This document shows, one piece after another, positions 43,852 to 52,261 of a DNA stretch of 64,000 nucleotides (its first letter is position 1; the number at the start of each line of letters is the position of its first letter). The translations under genes were made by a program, and so were the position numbers. This stretch comes from Nostoc sp. CENA543 (GTDB lineage Bacteria > Cyanobacteriota > Cyanobacteriia > Cyanobacteriales > Nostocaceae). The notes under the pieces were generated by a model. The model saw only the letters and a program-made list of their open reading frames with translations, was not told the origin of the DNA and searched no databases. The stretch covers positions 3,720,001 through 3,784,000 of the forward strand of contig NZ_CP023278.1 in the NCBI RefSeq assembly GCF_002896875.1. The letters run 5' to 3'.

Positions 43852-44481
43852 GGAATAGGGAATAGGGAATAGAATCTGTAATTTTTAATGTTGAATTAAT
43901 TACACTCCAATGCCCCATGCCCCATGCCCCATACCCAAAAAATGAAGAAATATTGATGTAATCCGAACTAAGTATGAAGTGTTGATGAAAAATTGCTAAT
44001 TGTGAACAATTTGATTGTTGAAAGTATCACTTGTAACAGACCACTTGAGCCTCTGGAATTATATGTTACCTCTCATTGTTCCTCAAAAATCCCTAGAAAA
44101 AAATTAGAAAATCGTCAGGAAAACAGTTTCATATCCATGTAGATGTGACTATACCAATGATAAACATGATTTCCACTGAATGATGTTTATACAAAATCCT
44201 AAAGTAGCAACTAATATCCCTGATGTTTAAAAAGCTGACTCGGTAGTTCAGAATCTAAAGCCTAATTGTGAATTTGAATAGCTATTGGTTCAATCAAAAG
44301 TTTAGCAACCGAGCCTAATTCGGTGTTAATGCTTGCCAGAACCAGTAATTTGTTTTGCAAAAAAACATTACTGGAATTCTCAACCGTGTTAGATCATCTA
44401 AAATCACGGGAACAATAGCAACAGTTAAATTTCAATAGCTGACCGCAATCTATTGTTACCTGGAGCCATAGAGACGATTTT
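43852..44481. other. Long upstream region of sigC
   Basis: This 630-bp gap begins with GGGAATA and CCCCATG repeat tracts (43850-43931). The rest is AT-rich and presumably holds one or more sigC promoters. I see no convincing open frame or RNA gene. Confidence 0.5.
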
Positions 44482-45732
44482 ATGCCAGCAACATCTTTTT
44501 ACGCAGATGCCGCCTACAATACCCCTAAATCCCGCCAGATGTTAGAACCTGATCTGACGGTTGATGATGGTGAGTTTTTGGCTGACGATCTCCATGATTT
44601 GGAAATTGCTGCGGCTGACCCCAATAATTTTGCTGCTAACAGTAACCGTCGCAGTACAGACTTGGTACGTCTATATCTTCAGGAAATAGGCCGAGTTCGG
44701 TTGTTAGGACGCGACGAAGAGGTTTCCGAAGCCCAAAAAGTCCAGCGTTACCTTAAATTGCGGACAGTGTTGGCTAATGCAGCTAAACAAGGAGATGCAG
44801 TCGCCACCCCCTATCTTAACTTAATTGAAGTTCAAGAGCGTTTAGCATCAGAGTTAGGACATCGTCCTTCTTTGGAAAGGTGGGCTGCTACTGCTGGTGT
44901 GAAGGTAACTGACCTGAAGCCGATTTTATCTGAAGGTAAGCGTCGTTGGGCAGAAATTGCCAAAATGACCGTTGAAGAATTGGAACAAATCCAATCTAAC
45001 GGTTTACAAGCCAAAGAACACATGATCAAGGCAAATCTGCGTTTGGTTGTGTCGGTAGCGAAGAAATACCAAAATCGTGGTTTGGAATTGCTAGATTTAG
45101 TCCAAGAAGGGACTCTTGGTTTAGAAAGGGCGGTGGAAAAATTTGATCCTACCAAGGGTTATCGCTTTAGTACCTATGCTTACTGGTGGATTCGTCAAGG
45201 AATCACTAGAGCGATCGCCACTTCTAGCCGCACAATTCGCCTGCCTGTCCACATCACAGAAAAGCTCAACAAAATTAAAAAGGCTCAACGCAAAATTGCT
45301 CAAGAAAAAGGTCGCACTCCGACTTTAGAAGACTTGGCTATTGAGTTAGAAATGACACCAAGTCAAGTACGGGAAGTTCTATTAAGAGTGCCTCGTTCTG
45401 TTTCTTTAGAAACTAAAGTTGGTAAAGATAAAGATACCGAACTCGGTGAATTATTAGAAACCGATGGTGTTACTCCTGAAGAAATGTTAATGCGAGAATC
45501 TCTACAAAGAGATTTGCAACATTTATTAGCAGACTTAACCAGCCGGGAACGGGATGTCATCCTCATGCGGTTTGGTTTAGCTGATGGTCATCCTTACTCA
45601 TTGGCAGAAATCGGCCGCGCCCTGGATTTGTCACGGGAACGCGTCCGCCAAATTGAATCGAAAGCTTTACAGAAGTTGCGTCAACCCAAACGTCGTAACT
45701 TGATCCGCGATTATTTGGAGTCTTTGAGTTAA
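44482..45732 (+). CDS. sigC: Group 2 RNA polymerase sigma factor, SigC-like
   Basis: The 416-residue sigma-70 family protein has region 1.2 (DLVRLYLQEIGRVRLL, about 60), region 2 (ANLRLVVSVAKKYQNRG, DLVQEGTLGLERAVEKFD, YAYWWIRQGITRAI), region 3 and region 4 (LTSRERDVILMRFGL, LSRERVRQIESKALQKLR). It lacks the long acidic region of the principal sigma, which makes it group 2. Naming as SigC rests on its N-terminus (MPATSFYADAAYN) and its place directly upstream of furA, as I recall it from Anabaena. Confidence 0.88.
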   Translation: MPATSFYADAAYNTPKSRQMLEPDLTVDDGEFLADDLHDLEIAAADPNNFAANSNRRSTDLVRLYLQEIGRVRLLGRDEEVSEAQKVQRYLKLRTVLANAAKQGDAVATPYLNLIEVQERLASELGHRPSLERWAATAGVKVTDLKPILSEGKRRWAEIAKMTVEELEQIQSNGLQAKEHMIKANLRLVVSVAKKYQNRGLELLDLVQEGTLGLERAVEKFDPTKGYRFSTYAYWWIRQGITRAIATSSRTIRLPVHITEKLNKIKKAQRKIAQEKGRTPTLEDLAIELEMTPSQVREVLLRVPRSVSLETKVGKDKDTELGELLETDGVTPEEMLMRESLQRDLQHLLADLTSRERDVILMRFGLADGHPYSLAEIGRALDLSRERVRQIESKALQKLRQPKRRNLIRDYLESLS

Positions 45733-45817
45733 TTAATAGTTAATAGTCAATAGTCAATAGTGAACAAAACTTATACTATAGATTGTTGACTATTGACTAT
45801 TTATTTGCATACACATC

Positions 45818-45929
45818 TTTTGATCCCCAGATACATAGGCATTCATTGCTTATTAGAAATTTCTGCCAAAAATAACTTGTGTAACAACACAATTATTTTT
45901 GGCAGAAATATTCAAATTGGGGATCAAAA
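45818..45929. other. Nested long inverted repeat between sigC and furA
   Basis: An inner perfect 16-bp stem (TTTCTGCCAAAAATAA at 45860-45875, complement at 45893-45908) with a 17-nt loop lies inside an outer 12-bp stem (TTTTGATCCCCA at 45818-45829, complement at 45918-45929, with one end mismatch). A one-sided insertion of about 20 nt separates the stems. It could be the sigC terminator, an RNA element or a miniature mobile repeat. Confidence 0.7.
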
Positions 45930-45974
45930 TTTTTATAATTTATCTTGTAAGCTTCATCAGTTATTTTAAAAAGC

Positions 45975-45993
45975 TTAATAATTATTCTCAATA
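45975..45993 (+). promoter_or_regulatory. Possible Fur box upstream of furA
   Basis: TTAATAATTATTCTCAATA resembles an iron box (NAT triplets in loose inverted symmetry) about 75 bp before the furA start. FurA is known to autoregulate in Anabaena. The match is weak. Confidence 0.35.
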
Positions 45994-46067
45994 AGCAATG
46001 ATTGTTGCAAACCGCCCAAAACATTTGCTATATTCTCAATTAATAGGCTTTGTTGAGAAAAATTAGT

Positions 46068-46523
46068 ATGACTGTCTACACAACTACTTCACTCAAGGCA
46101 GAATTAAACGAACGCGGTTGGCGTTTAACTCCCCAGCGAGAAACTATATTACATATCTTCCAAGAACTGCCTCAAGGCGAACACTTAAGTGCTGAGGATT
46201 TATACCACCGCCTAGAAGGTGATGGTGAAGGAATTAGCCTTTCCACTATCTACCGGACTTTGAAATTGATGGCGCGGATGGGGATATTAAGGGAACTGGA
46301 ACTGGGAGAAGGGCATAAGCACTATGAAATCAACCAACCTTACCCCCATCACCATCATCACTTAATTTGTGTACGTTGTAACTCCACAATTGAGTTTAAA
46401 AATGACTCTATTTTAAAAATTGGAGCTAAAACTGCTCAAAAAGAAGGATTTCATCTGCTTGACTGCCAAATGACAATCCATGCAGTGTGTCCCAAATGTC
46501 AAAGGGCTTTAATGCCGCTTTAG
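46068..46523 (+). CDS. furA: Ferric uptake regulator FurA
   Basis: Iron-responsive repressor of the Fur family. The frame opens earlier, but MTVYTTTSLKAELNERGW at 46068 gives 151 residues, the known Anabaena FurA length as I recall it. The winged-helix region has RLTPQRETIL and SLSTIYRTLKLM (recognition helix, about 50-62). Metal sites are seen in HKHYEI, HHHHHLICVRC and CPKCQ. Its neighbour on the opposite strand, pointing toward it, is the peptidoglycan-binding gene whose read-through transcript forms the antisense alpha-furA RNA in Anabaena sp. PCC 7120. Confidence 0.93.
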   Translation: MTVYTTTSLKAELNERGWRLTPQRETILHIFQELPQGEHLSAEDLYHRLEGDGEGISLSTIYRTLKLMARMGILRELELGEGHKHYEINQPYPHHHHHLICVRCNSTIEFKNDSILKIGAKTAQKEGFHLLDCQMTIHAVCPKCQRALMPL

Positions 46524-46836
46524 CCCCCATTACAAGAAGGTAAAAGGCAAAAAGCACAAGTAAATTAAATATTAGTGGCCGATTCGATGAGCTTTTCGCC
46601 TCATACCAATTGCCTAAAAATAAGTAACAGATGTGAGTCAGACAAATCTTGCTGCGTCTAAATACCAATTTGAAACATGATGACGACAAATGGATTGCCC
46701 AAAAGCTTACTAGTAAAGCATTCCACAATCCAAAATCTAAAATCTAAAATCCCAAATGGTATGGTCTATTGCAAACTACTATGCGGAGGTAAATCAACTG
46801 TTACAAATTGATACGAAGAAAATACGGAAGTGGGTG
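46524..46836 (-). other. Convergent intergenic region; possible antisense furA transcript
   Basis: This 313-bp region lies between convergent genes. I see no strong hairpin terminator for the minus-strand gene, which would allow read-through across furA. A TAAAATC repeat lies at 46736-46752. Antisense alpha-furA is established in Anabaena; its presence here is inference. Confidence 0.4.
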
Positions 46837-48075
46837 CTAAAAGCGTCCACTTCTAATATCGTTGAGGCTGATGCCATAGAATTCCTGTGCTAGTCTAATG
46901 GCGTTTTTGGTATCTTCTGCCATTAGTCCGTTGAGTTGACCTTTATAGAATCCTCTTGCTTGCAGTCTGCGTTGGATTTCTAAAACACTAAAATCACCTT
47001 TTGGTGTTTTGTTAACTAAGCTATACAATTTAGCTCTGGTAGTGGGGCCAGCTACGCCACTCACAGCTAAATAGTTTTCGGCTTGAAATCTTTTAACAGC
47101 ATCTGCGGTGTAAGAGCCAAAGTAGCCATTGGGTTGTCCCTGCAAATACCCGGCTTGGATTAATTGTTCTTGTAAGACTCGCACCGCTTCACCGCGATCG
47201 CCCATTTTGAGTTGATCCTTGCTAGTATTGGCAGTGCTAGTATTAGCTGTCTGTCTAGGGGAAGAAGTTCTACCACCCACACCCAATGGAGGTAGTTTCG
47301 CTAGTGTCGCTGGCCCTACAACCCCATCAACGTCTAATTTATAGGCAGTTTGAAATCTTTTAACGGCTTCTTGAGTCACCGGGCCGAAAATGCCTGTGGC
47401 ATTACCGTAATAAAACCCAGCCACTCGCAAACGTTCTTGCAGAATTCTCACATCTTGACCTTCATCACCTTGAGCGAGATAGTTGGGACTTTGGCGTTTT
47501 GTAGTAACAGAATTAACTACTGTAGTCTGAGTAGGACGTGTATTGGCGGTAGTGCTGGTTTGTCTGGGACGTGTAGTAGCCGTGGTACTAGTGCGAGTTT
47601 GTGTATTGTTCGTGGTCGTTTGTCTGGTTGTTGTGCCATTACTTACAGGGGTGGCTGTGAGTGGTTGACTAATGACTGTCGCTGACGGCCATTTATCCAA
47701 TCTTTCTAAAGTGCTAGTATCGACAATTCCATCAACAGGTAAACCTGCTGCTTCTTGAAAACGCCGCACAGCTGCTTCTGTATTAAAGTCGTAAACTTGG
47801 GTAATTTGTTCACGATAAAAACCTGCGGTGCGTAGCTTTTCTTGAAGATTTTTGACGGATGGCCCTTGATCTCCCCTTTCCAATGCCCAGACGCTGCTAA
47901 CACTGCTTAAAACTGCTAATGTCAGAGCAAGAGGTAACATATGCTTCCAAGCCCTGCTAGAAAGACGTTGCCAATTAGGTAACGTAGCCTTATCTAATAG
48001 GGGGGTAAAAGAAACAAACTCACTATCGTTTCCTTCGTAGGCGGAAGCTAGATGTAAATACGCGATATTGTCCAT
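46837..48075 (-). CDS. Membrane-anchored triple peptidoglycan-binding protein (alr1690-like)
   Basis: The 412-residue protein has an N-terminal transmembrane segment at about 46-64 (MLPLALTLAVLSSVSSVWA), then three PG_binding_1 domains at about 68-110, 200-250 and 290-340, each with the pattern GxxVxxLQExLRxAGFY ... AVxRFQ ... VDGxVGPxTLxKL. A partial fourth unit follows at the end. A Thr/Arg-rich linker (about 135-195) joins the first and second. It probably binds the cell wall. Position and content match the gene I recall as alr1690 next to furA. Confidence 0.85.
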   Translation of the reverse strand: MDNIAYLHLASAYEGNDSEFVSFTPLLDKATLPNWQRLSSRAWKHMLPLALTLAVLSSVSSVWALERGDQGPSVKNLQEKLRTAGFYREQITQVYDFNTEAAVRRFQEAAGLPVDGIVDTSTLERLDKWPSATVISQPLTATPVSNGTTTRQTTTNNTQTRTSTTATTRPRQTSTTANTRPTQTTVVNSVTTKRQSPNYLAQGDEGQDVRILQERLRVAGFYYGNATGIFGPVTQEAVKRFQTAYKLDVDGVVGPATLAKLPPLGVGGRTSSPRQTANTSTANTSKDQLKMGDRGEAVRVLQEQLIQAGYLQGQPNGYFGSYTADAVKRFQAENYLAVSGVAGPTTRAKLYSLVNKTPKGDFSVLEIQRRLQARGFYKGQLNGLMAEDTKNAIRLAQEFYGISLNDIRSGRF

Positions 48076-48089
48076 AGTTCTTACACCAC

Positions 48090-51000
48090 TTACTTTTCTT
48101 CAATCGCTGCTTCAGCTTGATGTACTAAACTGCGTAAATTTTCTAGTGTTTGTATATTTACATCCTGCCATAAACCGCGCTTGTGTGACTCTAATAATTT
48201 TTCCGCAATATCACGTAGAGCATGGGGATTTTTATTTTGAAGAAAATCACAAACTACTGGATCAAGTAAATAAGCTTGCATCACACCTTGATACATAAAG
48301 TCTTCTACACATCTAGCTGTGGCATCGTAGGCAAATAAAAAATCTACAGTTGCTGAAATTTCAAATGCACCTTTGTAGCCGTGGCGCATCATCCCTTCAA
48401 TCCATTTGGGGTTAACTACGCGGGAACGGTACACCCGTGCAATTTCCGTTTTGAGTTGGCGGACGCGTGGTTGAGATGGAATGGAATTGTCACCAAAATA
48501 GGTTTCAGGATTTTGGCCTTGAATAGACCGCACCGCCACCGTTAAACCACCTTGAAACTGATAGTAATCATCAGAATCGAGCAAATCATGTTCGCGGTTG
48601 TCTTGGTTGTGCAGCACAATTTGCATTTGGGCTAGTCTTTGGGTGAAGGCTTCGGGGTTGGGCATGGGAAATTGGGCATTGGGCATTGGGCATTGGGAAT
48701 CGTTCTCCCCTGCTCCCTGCCCCCTGCCCCCTGCCCCCTGCCCCCCTGCCTCTTTCCTCTTGGAAGAATAGGCGTAAGAACTCCAGTTGATGTAGGCTTG
48801 GGCTAAATCTTGGTCGGTTTGCCAGTTTTGGGAGTCCATTAAGCCTTGGAGTCCTGCACCGTAAGCACCTGGTTTAGATCCAAAGATGCGATATTGCGAT
48901 CGCTCTATGGCTGTTTCTATACTTAAGCCTTGTTGTAACCAAAACTCTGTTTCTTGTTGGACTTGGGCAGCTAAAGGATTTTGTTCTGGGGGTTCGTCTA
49001 GGGCGGCGACGGCGTTGACGGCTTGGTCAAATAAATCGATTAAGTTGGGAAAGGCATCACGGAAAAAGCCAGAAATGCGTAAGGTGACATCGACACGAGG
49101 TCTTCCCAAAATGCTCAAAGGCAAGATTTCTAAGTCGATGACTCGCCGTGCTGCTCCATCCCACACGGGTCTAACACCTAGTAAGGCTAAGGCCTCAGCG
49201 ATATCGTCCCCACCAGTCCGCATAGTGGCTGTTCCCCACACGGATAAACCTAGTGTTTTGGGATACTCTCCGTGTTCTTGAGTGTAGGATTCAATCAAGT
49301 TTTCGGCGGCTTTTCTGCCTACATCCCAAGCTGTTTCTGTAGGGATGGCGCGAATATCCACTGCGTAAAAGTTTCTGCCTGTGGGTAAAACCTCCGGTCT
49401 ACCCCTAGTAGGTGCGCCTGATGGTGCGCTAGGGACGTATTTCCCATCCAATCCCCGCAGCAAATTTGTGATTTCCATCTGGGTTTGTTGTAAAGCGGGG
49501 AGGAGTTTGGTACTTATCCAGTTGAGGGAATTGGGAACTGGGCATGGGGCATGGGGCATTGGGAACTGGGGACTGGGCAAAAACTCTCCCCCTGCACCCT
49601 GCCCCCTGCCCCCCTGCCTCATAATCTCTTCTACTAACACTGCTGCATACTCTTCTAGGACACTCACGGCATCGCCTGCGGTGCGGCAGGGATGGGGGGT
49701 TTTTTGGGCTAGGATTTGTTTGTCGGTTGGGGATAATTCGCTGCTGAAATCGGCTGCAAGGGGGTCGATTTCTAAGTCCCAAGTGTTGGCTAAAACTTTG
49801 GTAATTCCTGGGGAATGGCGGTTAGGAATTCGGGCGATCGCTATAATTAAATCCCGTAGTTGTCTACCTTGGGGACATTGCCCAAAAATGTGTAAACCAT
49901 CGCGAATTTGTGCTTCTTTTAATTCGCATAGATAACCATCTATTGAGTTCAAAATGTCTTTTTCGTCTTTAATACCTAAATCTTGATAAAGATTTTCTTG
50001 GATGATTAGTTTTTGGATGCGATCGCGTAATGTGGGTAAACGGGAAGGATCTAAACTTTCTGCTTCATAATATTCATCAATTAAATTTTCCAGTTGTTGC
50101 AAAGCCCCGTAAAGTTCAGCGCGAGTCATGGGGGGTGTGAGATGGTCGATAATCACCGCTTGGGCGCGACGTTTAGCTTGTGAACCCTCACCTGGGTCAT
50201 TGACAATAAATGGGTACAAGTGAGGCATTGCACCAAAGGCGACTTCGGGGTAACAGGTATTAGATAATGCCAAACTCTTACCAGGAAGCCATTCTAAATT
50301 CCCGTGTTTTCCCACATGGACAATAGCATCAGCCCCAAAACATTCCCGCACCCAATAATAAAAAGCTAAATAGTTATGAGTCGGTTCTAAATCCGGCGCG
50401 TGATAATTCAAACTGGGGTCAAGATCATAACCCCGTGATGGTTGAATACCGACAAATACATTACCGAGTTGAATACCAGGAATTGGGAATTGGGAATTGG
50501 GAATTGGGCAAGCAGGAAGTGTGGGAGGGGTGGGAGGTGTGGGAGGTGTGGGAAGAAATCTTTCCCCCCTCACTCCCCACACTTCCCCATCTTCCCAGTC
50601 CCCAGTCCCCAGTCCCCAGTCCCCAGTCCCCCATCTCTCCCCAACACCCTGCTGCACTGCTGTGGGTAAAGAGACGAAATAGGCTTGATATTCTTCTACG
50701 GAGAGGCTTTGCTGTATTGGTCGCCAGTCTCTACCTTCTGGGTCATTGGTGACACCAGATGTTAACCGGGTGATTAATTCATCACTATTCGTGGGGGGAT
50801 TTTCTACTATATAGCCGCTTTGCTGTAAGGCTTGGAGGATTTCTATACAACTGGCGGGTGTGTCTAAACCGACACCATTGGCTAAACGTCCGTCGCGGTT
50901 GGGGTAATTGGCTAAGATGAGGGCTATTTTGCGTTCTTGGGGTGGTTTTTGCCGCAGTTTTACCCAATTAGCGGCTAGTTGAGCGACAAATTCAATGCGA

Positions 51001-52169
51001 TCGCTAACTGGTTCATACACTACTACATCGGTTTCCAAGTCAGGATTGCGAGTTTGTACTGTCTTAAAAGACACTGCACGGCTGATAATTCTACCATCTA
51101 CTTCCGGTAGTGCGACATTCATGGCAATATCACGGGGAGAAAGTCCTTGTGATTGTGTTGACCACTGCTCTAAAAATCCGCCACTCAAAATCACTTGCAA
51201 TACAGGAACATCCAATTTTTGCCATAGTTCAGTCTGGGGCGTTTCTGTATCTAACCGTGCTAAAGAAAAACTTGTGGTGTTAAGTAATACTGCAACTTGC
51301 TCTGAGTCTTGGGGTTGGAAAAACTCCATCAACTCTGCTTGCACTTCAGGGTCACGCAAGGAAGAAACAAATATCGGTAAAGGCTGCAAATTTTTCTTAC
51401 ATAAAGCCGCACACAAAGCATCAATAACTTTAGTATTTCCCGATAAATAGTGAGCGCGGTAGAATAATATACCGATTTTGGGCATGGGGCATGGGGCATA
51501 GGGCAAACAGGAAGTGTGGGAGGGGTGGGAGGTGTGGGAGGATAGGGAAGAAATCTTTCCCCCCTCTCTCCCCACACTTCCCCATCTTCCCAGTCCCCAG
51601 TCCCCAATCCCCATTCCCCAATCACCCACATAAAAACCCACACGGGGAACTCGTTGCGGCGGTGCTGGGTTATATGCAGTTGCTAAACATTTATCACTAA
51701 TAAATTGCAGGGCGTTAACAAAATTTTCTATGCCACCTTCATGGAAATATTCCCATATTTGATTAACAGTGGACACAGGCAAGGTAGACTGAGAAAACAA
51801 TTCAGGATCAAGAGCATCGTCTCCTGGCATTACAATTAAATTTATGCCATTACGTTGCACAATTTCTTGCACTACTTCTAAACCGTAAGTCCAATAGGAA
51901 CGTCCTCCTATTAGGCGTAAAATGATAACTTGGGCAAGTTCTAAAACTTGTTCAGCATAAGTATCAATGCTTATTTGTTGCTGTAATAGTAATAAATTAG
52001 CTACTCTCAAAGCAGGAAATGTTGCAGGTAATTGGGGAACTGCGGCCGCCAGGGTTTGGATGTCGGTATCAGCAGCAGTAATGAAAACAAAGCTAGCTGG
52101 AGTTTGGTCTAAAAAAATGACACCTTCTGACTGATTCAATCCTACCGATGTGGTACTTATACGATGCAT
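48090..52169 (-). CDS. cobN: CobN-like cobaltochelatase large subunit with repeat insertions
   Basis: The 1359-residue protein belongs to the CobN / magnesium-chelatase H family, which inserts metal into a tetrapyrrole ring. Family segments include ALILANYPNRDGRLANGVGLDTP, VGKHGNLEWLPGKSLALS and KGAFEISATVDFLFAYDATA. CobN rather than ChlH is favoured by the first of these. Four low-complexity, in-frame insertions of the local dispersed repeat (see 48657, 49527, 50478, 51480) lengthen it by about 150 residues, yet the frame is open throughout. It is divergent from the histidine kinase gene. Confidence 0.85.
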   Translation of the reverse strand: MHRISTTSVGLNQSEGVIFLDQTPASFVFITAADTDIQTLAAAVPQLPATFPALRVANLLLLQQQISIDTYAEQVLELAQVIILRLIGGRSYWTYGLEVVQEIVQRNGINLIVMPGDDALDPELFSQSTLPVSTVNQIWEYFHEGGIENFVNALQFISDKCLATAYNPAPPQRVPRVGFYVGDWGMGIGDWGLGRWGSVGREGGKISSLSSHTSHPSHTSCLPYAPCPMPKIGILFYRAHYLSGNTKVIDALCAALCKKNLQPLPIFVSSLRDPEVQAELMEFFQPQDSEQVAVLLNTTSFSLARLDTETPQTELWQKLDVPVLQVILSGGFLEQWSTQSQGLSPRDIAMNVALPEVDGRIISRAVSFKTVQTRNPDLETDVVVYEPVSDRIEFVAQLAANWVKLRQKPPQERKIALILANYPNRDGRLANGVGLDTPASCIEILQALQQSGYIVENPPTNSDELITRLTSGVTNDPEGRDWRPIQQSLSVEEYQAYFVSLPTAVQQGVGERWGTGDWGLGTGDWEDGEVWGVRGERFLPTPPTPPTPPTLPACPIPNSQFPIPGIQLGNVFVGIQPSRGYDLDPSLNYHAPDLEPTHNYLAFYYWVRECFGADAIVHVGKHGNLEWLPGKSLALSNTCYPEVAFGAMPHLYPFIVNDPGEGSQAKRRAQAVIIDHLTPPMTRAELYGALQQLENLIDEYYEAESLDPSRLPTLRDRIQKLIIQENLYQDLGIKDEKDILNSIDGYLCELKEAQIRDGLHIFGQCPQGRQLRDLIIAIARIPNRHSPGITKVLANTWDLEIDPLAADFSSELSPTDKQILAQKTPHPCRTAGDAVSVLEEYAAVLVEEIMRQGGRGQGAGGEFLPSPQFPMPHAPCPVPNSLNWISTKLLPALQQTQMEITNLLRGLDGKYVPSAPSGAPTRGRPEVLPTGRNFYAVDIRAIPTETAWDVGRKAAENLIESYTQEHGEYPKTLGLSVWGTATMRTGGDDIAEALALLGVRPVWDGAARRVIDLEILPLSILGRPRVDVTLRISGFFRDAFPNLIDLFDQAVNAVAALDEPPEQNPLAAQVQQETEFWLQQGLSIETAIERSQYRIFGSKPGAYGAGLQGLMDSQNWQTDQDLAQAYINWSSYAYSSKRKEAGGQGAGGRGQGAGENDSQCPMPNAQFPMPNPEAFTQRLAQMQIVLHNQDNREHDLLDSDDYYQFQGGLTVAVRSIQGQNPETYFGDNSIPSQPRVRQLKTEIARVYRSRVVNPKWIEGMMRHGYKGAFEISATVDFLFAYDATARCVEDFMYQGVMQAYLLDPVVCDFLQNKNPHALRDIAEKLLESHKRGLWQDVNIQTLENLRSLVHQAEAAIEEK
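48657..48752. repeat. In-frame dispersed repeat in cobN, copy 4
   Basis: GGGCATT units and CCCCTGC units encode GGQGAGGRGQGAGEN and QCPMPNAQFPMPN in the product. These residues have no place in the chelatase fold. Confidence 0.7.
49527..49618. repeat. In-frame dispersed repeat in cobN, copy 3
   Basis: GGGGCAT / GGGGACT units facing CCCCCTG units encode GGRGQGAGGEFLPSP and PMPHAPCPVPNS. Confidence 0.7.
50478..50640. repeat. In-frame dispersed repeat in cobN, copy 2
   Basis: A two-armed repeat, closely similar to 7043-7175 on the opposite strand, encodes GTGDWGLGTGDWEDGEVW and a PTPPTPPTPPTLP tail between two conserved chelatase segments. Confidence 0.75.
51480..51629. repeat. In-frame dispersed repeat in cobN, copy 1
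   Basis: A two-armed repeat of about 150 bp encodes GDWGMGIGDWGLGRWGS and SHTSHPSHTSCLPYAP between RVGFYV and KIGILFYR. RVGFYV may itself be an imprecise duplicate of the KIGILFY strand. Confidence 0.75.
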
Positions 52170-52261
52170 AATCCTGTATTACCGCTTTAAACTGTTGGTT
52201 AGAACATAATCAAACAAATATTTCAGCCTAGCACCCCACCCCTTTTACACAGCCATTGACA

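Noticed and set aside
46426-46728. 100-codon minus-strand frame overlapping furA
   Set aside because: Antisense to the conserved 3' half of furA; the region may be transcribed as antisense RNA but the peptide is not protein-like.
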